Source of the DNA: Pseudomonas sp. ok272
Lineage (GTDB): Bacteria; Pseudomonadota; Gammaproteobacteria; Pseudomonadales; Pseudomonadaceae
DNA: 64,000 nucleotides
Assembly: GCF_900109995.1 (NCBI RefSeq)
Contig: NZ_FOCB01000010.1
Coordinates: 62,001 to 126,000, forward strand
Reading direction: 5' to 3'
This document shows positions 59,177 through 64,000 of this stretch, one piece after another; the stretch's first letter is position 1, and each line of letters starts with the position of its first letter. The position numbers were made by a program, and so were the translations under genes. Under the pieces are notes generated by a model, which made no database searches, had not been told where the DNA came from, and saw only the letters and a list, made by a program, of their open reading frames with translations.

Positions 59177-60058
59177 ATGAAACGACTTCCTCCCCTTCCC
59201 GCCCTGCACACGTTCCTGATCACGGCCCAGTGCTGCAATTTCACCCGGGCGGCCGAACAGTTGCACATCACCCAGGGCGCCGTGAGCCGGCAGATCGCCG
59301 GGCTCGAGGAGCACCTGGGTTATCCACTGTTTCGGCGCCAGGCACGGGGCTTGAGCCTGACGGCCGAGGGGCTGGAATGGTTGCCACGGATTCAGCAGGT
59401 GTTCGGCCTGATCGATGAGGCGGTCGAACAGGTCGGCGCACACCGCGAGACCCTGCAATTGAAGGCGCCCACCTGCGTCATGCGCTGGCTACTGCCGCGC
59501 CTGCTGCAATGGCAAAAGGAACGCCCCGATGTGCCGGTGGAACTGACGACCACGGTGATGCACGGCGTGGACTTTCATCGTGAGCAGTTTGACGCCGCCG
59601 TCATGTACGGCCCACCACCGGACAGCTCGCTGAGTTCACTGCATCTGTTTGACGAGCAACTGACCCCGGTCTGCTCCCAGCCACTGCTCGACGGCTCGGT
59701 GCCCCTGCACAGCCCTGCGGACCTGGATAAGCATTTGCTGCTGCACCCCACGCGGGACCAGCGCGACTGGAAAGCCTGGCTGAACGCAGCGCAGATCAAC
59801 TTCAGCACCGTGGGCAAGGGCCAACACTTCGAAACCCTGGACCTGGCCATGTCCGTGGCCTCCCAGGGCACGGGAGTGGCGATTGGCGATTGGTCGCTGA
59901 TTGGCGATGACCTGAGCGCCGGCCGGCTGGTCATGCCCTTTGACTTGAAAGTCCGCACCGGACTGGCCTACTACCTGGTGTTCCCACACACCCCCGCGCC
60001 GGCACCGCAACTGCACGAGCTGCTGGAATGGCTGGTGGTACAGGCGCGGGCGCGCTGA
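59177..60058 (+). CDS. LysR-type regulator (GcvA-like), divergent to the ThDP operon
   Basis: The 293-aa protein starts MKRLPPLPALHTFLITAQ, with the winged helix-turn-helix (FTRAAEQLHITQGAVSRQIAGLEEHLG) and a ligand-binding domain. It is transcribed divergently from the ThDP decarboxylase, with 158 bases between, the classic LysR layout, so it probably controls that six-gene cluster. Confidence 0.92.
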   Translation: MKRLPPLPALHTFLITAQCCNFTRAAEQLHITQGAVSRQIAGLEEHLGYPLFRRQARGLSLTAEGLEWLPRIQQVFGLIDEAVEQVGAHRETLQLKAPTCVMRWLLPRLLQWQKERPDVPVELTTTVMHGVDFHREQFDAAVMYGPPPDSSLSSLHLFDEQLTPVCSQPLLDGSVPLHSPADLDKHLLLHPTRDQRDWKAWLNAAQINFSTVGKGQHFETLDLAMSVASQGTGVAIGDWSLIGDDLSAGRLVMPFDLKVRTGLAYYLVFPHTPAPAPQLHELLEWLVVQARAR

Positions 60059-60069
60059 GACTTGAAAAG

Positions 60070-60181
60070 CTTCGCGAGCAGGCTCGCTCCCACAGGGATT
60101 TGATGCACATCCGCCAGAGACAGGTCGGCTGATAGGCCGCCATCGCGACGGTGCGGCGAACCGACAGGCTCGCTCCCACAA
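60070..60181. repeat. REP copy plus a diverged direct copy
   Basis: TTCGCGAGCAGGCTCGCTCC at 60071-60090, then at 60142-60180 a CATCGCGA half and CAGGCTCGCTCCCACA half in the same direction, separated by 16 foreign bases (60150-60165). Unlike the other pairs here it is direct, not inverted. Confidence 0.75.
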
Positions 60182-60235
60182 TGAGTCCGAGCACAACCGC
60201 TAAAAATGACCACCATCAATGTCGGGAAAAATCGG

Positions 60236-61117
60236 CTACCACTTCACCTCCCCCTTGGCCACCTTGGCACTCAGCTCCAACGAGCTTTCGTCCCCCAGAT
60301 TGGGATAACGCTGCTTCATCGCCCCTATCAACTCGGCAGAATCCTTGGCCTTGGCGGTTTCCTCGTCAAACGCCTTGATGTAGTCAGCCGTGAACCGCAC
60401 GGCAGCCAGCGAATCGCGACTGTCACCCAGAAAGTGACCGGGCACCAGCGTGTTGGGCTTGAGACGCTCAATGGTCCCCAGGGTAGCCAACCAATCGGCA
60501 TGGGATTGGGCACTCTGGGTATCAGCCATCCACAGGTGAATGTTGTCGGCCACCACCACACCGCCAACCACCGCCTTGATCGACGGGATCCAGACAAAGG
60601 TGCGATCCGGTTGCGGGCCGTCCAGGCCAATGACCTCCAACGACTTACCTTCCAAGGTCAAGCGGTGGCCCTTGAGCACACCAGGCACGATGGTCTTGGC
60701 CGGCACGTCGGCGCCCATTTTCGGCCCCCAGAACGCCAGCTTGCCGTCAACGGTGGCCTTGATGTGATCCACCGTCGGCTGCGAGGCCAGCACCTTGGCC
60801 TTGGGGAAGGCGGCAGTGAGGGTGTCCAGGCCGAAGTAGTAATCCGGATCGCCGTGGCTGATGTAGATGGTAGTCAGTTGCTTGCCGCTGGCGCGGATCT
60901 TGTCCACCACCTGCTGCGCCTGGGACTTGCCGAACTGCGCGTCCACCAGGATCGCTTCTTTCTCGCCGCTGACCAGCACCGAACTCACCGGGAAGATCGC
61001 CGCCTCCCCCGGGTTGTAGACATCCAGGGTCAGCGCCGGGGCCGCGAGTGCATGGGCGCTGAAGCCCAGGGTCGCGCCGACGAGCAGCAGGCGTTTGAGT
61101 GGGGTGAAGTCGATCAT
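60236..61117 (-). CDS. Exported metallo-beta-lactamase-fold protein with altered metal motif
   Basis: The 293-aa protein starts MIDFTPLKRLLLVGATLGFSAHALA (signal peptide, cut near ALA-APA), ATG after GGAG. The MBL fold is visible (AILVDAQFGKSQAQQVVDKI, GPQPDRTFVWIP, VVGGVVVADN, VPGHFLGDSRD), but the usual HxHxDH reads SHGDPDYYFG: one His and two Asp remain. Activity and metal content are uncertain. A LysR gene is divergent. Confidence 0.85.
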   Translation of the reverse strand: MIDFTPLKRLLLVGATLGFSAHALAAPALTLDVYNPGEAAIFPVSSVLVSGEKEAILVDAQFGKSQAQQVVDKIRASGKQLTTIYISHGDPDYYFGLDTLTAAFPKAKVLASQPTVDHIKATVDGKLAFWGPKMGADVPAKTIVPGVLKGHRLTLEGKSLEVIGLDGPQPDRTFVWIPSIKAVVGGVVVADNIHLWMADTQSAQSHADWLATLGTIERLKPNTLVPGHFLGDSRDSLAAVRFTADYIKAFDEETAKAKDSAELIGAMKQRYPNLGDESSLELSAKVAKGEVKW

Positions 61118-61232
61118 GGGGTTGCTCCGTGTTCCGTTGGCCGGGTATGGCGGTGGAACAGAGCTTAGTTGCCAGACCCAGTACAAAAAATGCGATGCTG
61201 GGACATAGTTTGTTTCTGAAAGCGGGCAAATC

Positions 61233-62138
61233 ATGGATCGTCTTCACGCAATGCAGGTGTTCGTCAGCGTGGTCGAGCTCGGCAGCCAGTCAGCCGCCGC
61301 CGATCATCTGGAGCTGTCCCGTCCGGTGGTGTCACGCTACCTGGCGGAACTGGAGGATTGGGTCGGCGCACGCCTGATGCACCGCACCACCCGCAAGCTG
61401 AGCCTGACCACCGCCGGGAGCGAGATGCTGCCCCGGTGCCGGCAGATGCTGGAGCTGTCAGGCGACATGCGGGCCGCCGTCAGCGCCCCGGACGACACCC
61501 CCCGTGGCCTGCTGCGCATCAGCGTCAGCACCTCGTTCGGCCAGGCACAACTGGCCGACGCCATGGCGGCCTACGTCAAGCGCTTCCCCGGCGTCAGCGT
61601 CGACCTGCAGATGCTCGACCGCACGGTCAACCTGGTGGACGAGCGCATTGACCTGGCGATCCGCACCAGCAATGACCTGGACCCGAACCTGATCGCCCGG
61701 CGCCTGACCGTCTGCCGTTCGCTGATCTGCGCCTCCCCCGCCTACCTGCGCGAACATCCGGCTCCGCAACGGGTGGAGGACCTGCGCCTGCACAACTGCC
61801 TGACCCATTCTTACTTCGGCAAGAGCCTGTGGCACTTCGAACAGGACGGCGAACACGTCTCGGTGCCGGTGCAGGGCAACATCAGCGCCAACGAAGCCAG
61901 CACCCTGATGCGCGCCGCGATGGCGGGTGCCGGTGTGGCCATGCTGCCCAGCTACCAAGCCTTCGAGCCGATCCACAGCGGCGAACTGGTGCGCCTGCTG
62001 CCCAACGCCGAGCCACGGCAAATGAACATGTACGCGGTCTACGCCTCGCGCAAACACATGCCGCCTGCCCTGCGCAGCCTGCTGGACTTCCTGGTGGTGA
62101 GGTTTCCCGCGACGCCGGCGTGGGATGCGGGGCTGTAG
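61233..62138 (+). CDS. LysR-type regulator divergent to the MBL-fold gene
   Basis: The 301-aa protein has the HTH QSAAADHLELSRPVVSRYLAELEDWVGARLMHRTTRKLSLT and a ligand-binding domain ending DFLVVRFPATPAWDAGL. Divergent from the MBL gene with 115 bases between, hence its likely target. Confidence 0.92.
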   Translation: MDRLHAMQVFVSVVELGSQSAAADHLELSRPVVSRYLAELEDWVGARLMHRTTRKLSLTTAGSEMLPRCRQMLELSGDMRAAVSAPDDTPRGLLRISVSTSFGQAQLADAMAAYVKRFPGVSVDLQMLDRTVNLVDERIDLAIRTSNDLDPNLIARRLTVCRSLICASPAYLREHPAPQRVEDLRLHNCLTHSYFGKSLWHFEQDGEHVSVPVQGNISANEASTLMRAAMAGAGVAMLPSYQAFEPIHSGELVRLLPNAEPRQMNMYAVYASRKHMPPALRSLLDFLVVRFPATPAWDAGL

Positions 62139-62162
62139 ACCCCGTAGGAGCGAGGCTTGCCC

Positions 62163-62307
62163 TAATGCCAGTCAGTTAAGCGAAACCCACGTGGGAGCGA
62201 GCCTGCTCGCGATAGCAGTAGGTCAGTCAACGGAGATGTTGGCTGTGTTGCCGTCTTCGCGAGCAGGCTCGCTCCCACAGGTTTGGCGCCTTAACTGACT
62301 GGCATTA
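62163..62307. mobile_element. 145-bp element with 18-bp perfect terminal inverted repeats and 10-bp target duplication
   Basis: Ends: TAATGCCAGTCAGTTAAG (62163-62180) and CTTAACTGACTGGCATTA (62290-62307), exact inverse. Flanks: AGGCTTGCCC at 62153-62162 and again at 62308-62317, so a REP of the GTAGGAG class was split and 10 bases duplicated. Inside is a complete REPIN of the GTGGGAG class (62190-62280). It has no coding capacity. Confidence 0.85.
62190..62280. repeat. REPIN carried inside the 145-bp element
   Basis: GTGGGAGCGAGCCTGCTCGC at 62191-62210 faces TTCGCGAGCAGGCTCGCTCC at 62257-62276. Confidence 0.9.
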
Positions 62308-62371
62308 AGGCTTGCCCGCGAACAGGGCTACGGTGAATGAGCCAGAGGATCAGGTTGGCATTGCCGACACC

Positions 62372-62400
62372 TTCGCGGACAAGCCCCGCGCCTACAGGGC
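62372..62400. repeat. diverged REP copy, partner of the split REP
   Basis: CTTCGCGGACAAGCCCCGCGCCTACAG is a degraded inverted copy of the GTAGGAG-class REP at 62144, completing the outer pair. Confidence 0.7.
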
Positions 62401-62472
62401 TGTGTGGCAACCTGGCCCACCTGGCCTATGCTGAAAGTAATACCCATGGGTATGGGTTCAGAGGCCAGCGCC

Positions 62473-62649
62473 ATGAGCATTAAGACAAGAAGATACCTCG
62501 CGGTCTTTTTCACCTGCACCGCCGCGTTGGCGCTGTACGGCACGGCTGCCTACCGCGTTGAACAGGCCCGGCAACTGCCACGCGAGTACGCCAGTTGCAA
62601 CTTCGAGCGTTGTATCCCACACAACGCCACCCTGAATGCCCTCAGGTAG
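62473..62649 (+). CDS. Small membrane-anchored hypothetical protein (58 aa)
   Basis: MSIKTRRYLAVFFTCTAALALYGTAAYRVEQ: a basic start, one hydrophobic helix (about 8-27), then a short tail with two cysteines (YASCNFERCIPHN). Start with AGAGG upstream. Function unknown; the prediction rests on codon pattern and the membrane helix. Confidence 0.5.
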   Translation: MSIKTRRYLAVFFTCTAALALYGTAAYRVEQARQLPREYASCNFERCIPHNATLNALR

Positions 62650-62656
62650 CGAGCGC

Positions 62657-63553
62657 TTAAACCTCGCCGTCCTGCTCGGCCTTCAAGCGATCCCGAAACG
62701 CCTTGGGCGAGATCCCGACGCGACGGCGAAACAATCGAGTGAAATTGGTCGGATCGGAAAAGCCCAGCATCTCGGACATCTCATAGATGGTCATCCCGGT
62801 ATAGGTCAGCAGGCGCTTGGCCTCCAGTAACTGGCGCTCGTGCATGATCTGCAACGCCGGTTGCCCTCCCAGTTCACGGCAGATGCCATTGAGGTGGGAG
62901 ACCGAGATCCCCAGGCGATGCGCCAGGTCCTCGACCTTTACATGCTGGCGGTAGGTCTCCTCGACCCATTGAATGAAGCCATTGAAGTACACCCGTGCCC
63001 GCTGCGGCCGCTGGCAGGCGCTGCGACGCTGCAGCGCCTGGCGGCTGACCCAGACCATGATCGCGCTGACCAGCGCGTGCATGAGCATTTCCCGGGCCGG
63101 TTGGTGCCCGACGTATTCGCGCTGCAAGGCGCTGAACAGGCTGTGCAGATAGGTCGCGTCGTCCCCCGCCAGGTAGCTTTCGGCCAACGCCTGGGCATTC
63201 AACGCACTCCCCAGTTGCCCTTGCAACTGAGCGAGCAGCGGCGCCGCCAGCGTGACGACAAAGCCTCGTGCATCCTCGCTCAGGCGAAAGCCATGCACCG
63301 ACATCGCGGGCAGGACCTGGATCGCCGGGGCGTTCAACGGCGTGCTCTGGTCATCGATTTCAAACTGCGCCTGGCCCTCGGACAGAAACAGCAACTGGCA
63401 GAGGTCAGCGTAGCGCTGCGGCTTGGTTTGCCAGTGGGGCTCGCCGCTGCCCGCGGTGATTGCCTGGCAATGCAGCAGGTCCGGGGTCGGCCACTCCTGG
63501 CTTTCGCCCAAGGGTGTGAAGGCTGGCGTCAAAAGAGGGACAGGCTTGTTCAT
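62657..63553 (-). CDS. AraC-family regulator (PobR/HpaA-like)
   Basis: The 298-aa protein has an N-terminal cupin-like sensing domain (AQFEIDDQSTPLNAPAIQVLPAMSVHGFRLS) and a C-terminal AraC pair of helix-turn-helices (VEDLAHRLGISVSHLNGIC; MTIYEMSEMLGFSDPTNFTRLFRRRVGISPKAFR). A start 37 codons upstream is rejected. Divergent from the MFS gene at 63796, its probable target. Confidence 0.9.
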   Translation of the reverse strand: MNKPVPLLTPAFTPLGESQEWPTPDLLHCQAITAGSGEPHWQTKPQRYADLCQLLFLSEGQAQFEIDDQSTPLNAPAIQVLPAMSVHGFRLSEDARGFVVTLAAPLLAQLQGQLGSALNAQALAESYLAGDDATYLHSLFSALQREYVGHQPAREMLMHALVSAIMVWVSRQALQRRSACQRPQRARVYFNGFIQWVEETYRQHVKVEDLAHRLGISVSHLNGICRELGGQPALQIMHERQLLEAKRLLTYTGMTIYEMSEMLGFSDPTNFTRLFRRRVGISPKAFRDRLKAEQDGEV

Positions 63554-63703
63554 AGCGTCAATCCAGACCTCGGCGAAACGGGCGAGAGTCACCCTTGTTG
63601 GCGGAATGTTCAGGAAACAGCAGTGTTCACCGGCCATTGACCGGTCCACAAGTGAAAAATGCAACGACTGGGTACAGCTCGTCTTGGCGCTGGGTATCTT
63701 ACG

Positions 63704-63720
63704 AGGCTATCGAATAGCCT
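63704..63720. promoter_or_regulatory. palindromic operator candidate between araC and MFS genes
   Basis: AGGCTAT-cga-ATAGCCT, 7-bp perfect arms, about 75 bases before the MFS start. The following CTATCGA repeats part of one arm. Confidence 0.45.
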
Positions 63721-63795
63721 GCTATCGACTTACACTCACCGACATTCCCGCTCGCCCCTTCCTCGCGAGTCAATCCGCGCCCACAGGTTTTACCC

Positions 63796-64000
63796 GTGCC
63801 CCATCTGAACCCGCCTGACCTTCCCAAACCGGCCATCCGCAGTGTGCTGATCGCCTTGATGCTGGCGATTTTCCTCGGTGCCCTGGACCAAACCATCGTC
63901 GCCGTATCGATGCCGGCGATTTCCGCGCAGTTCAAGGACGTCAGCCTGCTGGCCTGGGTGATCTCCGGCTACATGGTGGCGATGACCGTCGCCGTGCCGA
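63796..64000 (+). CDS. MFS multidrug exporter, DHA2 (EmrB/QacA) type, 5' part only
   Basis: The open frame starts at a GTG (VPHLNPPDLPKPAIRSV) and runs to the end of the window. It carries the first-helix motif FLGALDQTIVAVSMPAI, typical of the 14-helix DHA2 drug:H+ antiporters. Only 68 residues are visible, so function is by family. Confidence 0.85.
   Translation, partial: MPHLNPPDLPKPAIRSVLIALMLAIFLGALDQTIVAVSMPAISAQFKDVSLLAWVISGYMVAMTVAVP

Larger units (their letters stand above)
62139..62472. other. intergenic region of nested short repeats
   Basis: No gene. The region is filled by a GTAGGAG-class REP pair (62144-62162 continued at 62318, and 62372-62400) into which a 145-bp element (62163-62307) has inserted. 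Confidence 0.8.

Overview
The window is about 64 kb of ordinary-looking Pseudomonas chromosome, most likely from the P. fluorescens group. The evidence is the high-GC codon use, the gene content (oprL/pal-tol, ruvCAB, an OprD-family porin, mvaT, pykA, a class I fumarase), and many copies of the REP palindrome typical of this group (core GAGCAGGCTCGCTC). Gene order matches, from memory of P. aeruginosa PAO1, several separate PAO1 blocks joined together: tRNA-Lys-queC-queE-cpoB-pal-tolBARQ-ybgC-ruvBAC-yebC-aspS-dps-csp-slyX-HIT-oprD; mscS-yajQ-panE-sensor kinase-ATR-mutT-GST-argJ-secA-dciA; purU-mvaT-sbcB; and pykA-enoyl-CoA hydratase-ferredoxin reductase-GGDEF-fumarase.

Layout. Bases 1-19700 hold housekeeping functions: queuosine synthesis, the Tol-Pal envelope system, Holliday-junction resolution, aspartyl-tRNA synthesis, Dps, a membrane-anchored cold-shock protein, a porin, MscS and YajQ. 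Bases 19700-31600 hold panE, a sensor kinase, a PduO-type cobalamin adenosyltransferase, a MutT-ThiE fusion, a GST, argJ, secA, dciA and a HerA-like ATPase. Bases 31700-44800 carry a PctA-like chemoreceptor, purU, mvaT, sbcB, a PilZ protein, pykA, a GGDEF protein and fumarase. Bases 44900-49650 hold a DctBD/MifSR-type two-component system followed by an alpha-ketoglutarate permease whose upstream region shows a sigma-54 promoter and two tandem palindromes. Bases 50000-64000 are more accessory: a small exported protein made almost entirely of a 13-residue tandem repeat, a flavin reductase, and a six-gene minus-strand cluster (ThDP decarboxylase, aldehyde dehydrogenase, polyamine-type ABC transporter) with a divergent LysR. 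They end with a degenerate metallo-beta-lactamase-fold protein with its own LysR, an AraC regulator, and an MFS exporter cut by the window end.

The most unusual items are the repeat protein at 50079-50414; a 145-bp element at 62163-62307 with perfect 18-bp terminal inverted repeats and a 10-bp target duplication that carries a REPIN inside; a 167-bp MITE-like palindromic element between purU and mvaT (34840-35006); and the tandem operator plus -24/-12 promoter in front of the permease. No prophage, CRISPR array, transposase gene or obvious defence island is visible. Family names come from reading the translated sequence; no database search was run.
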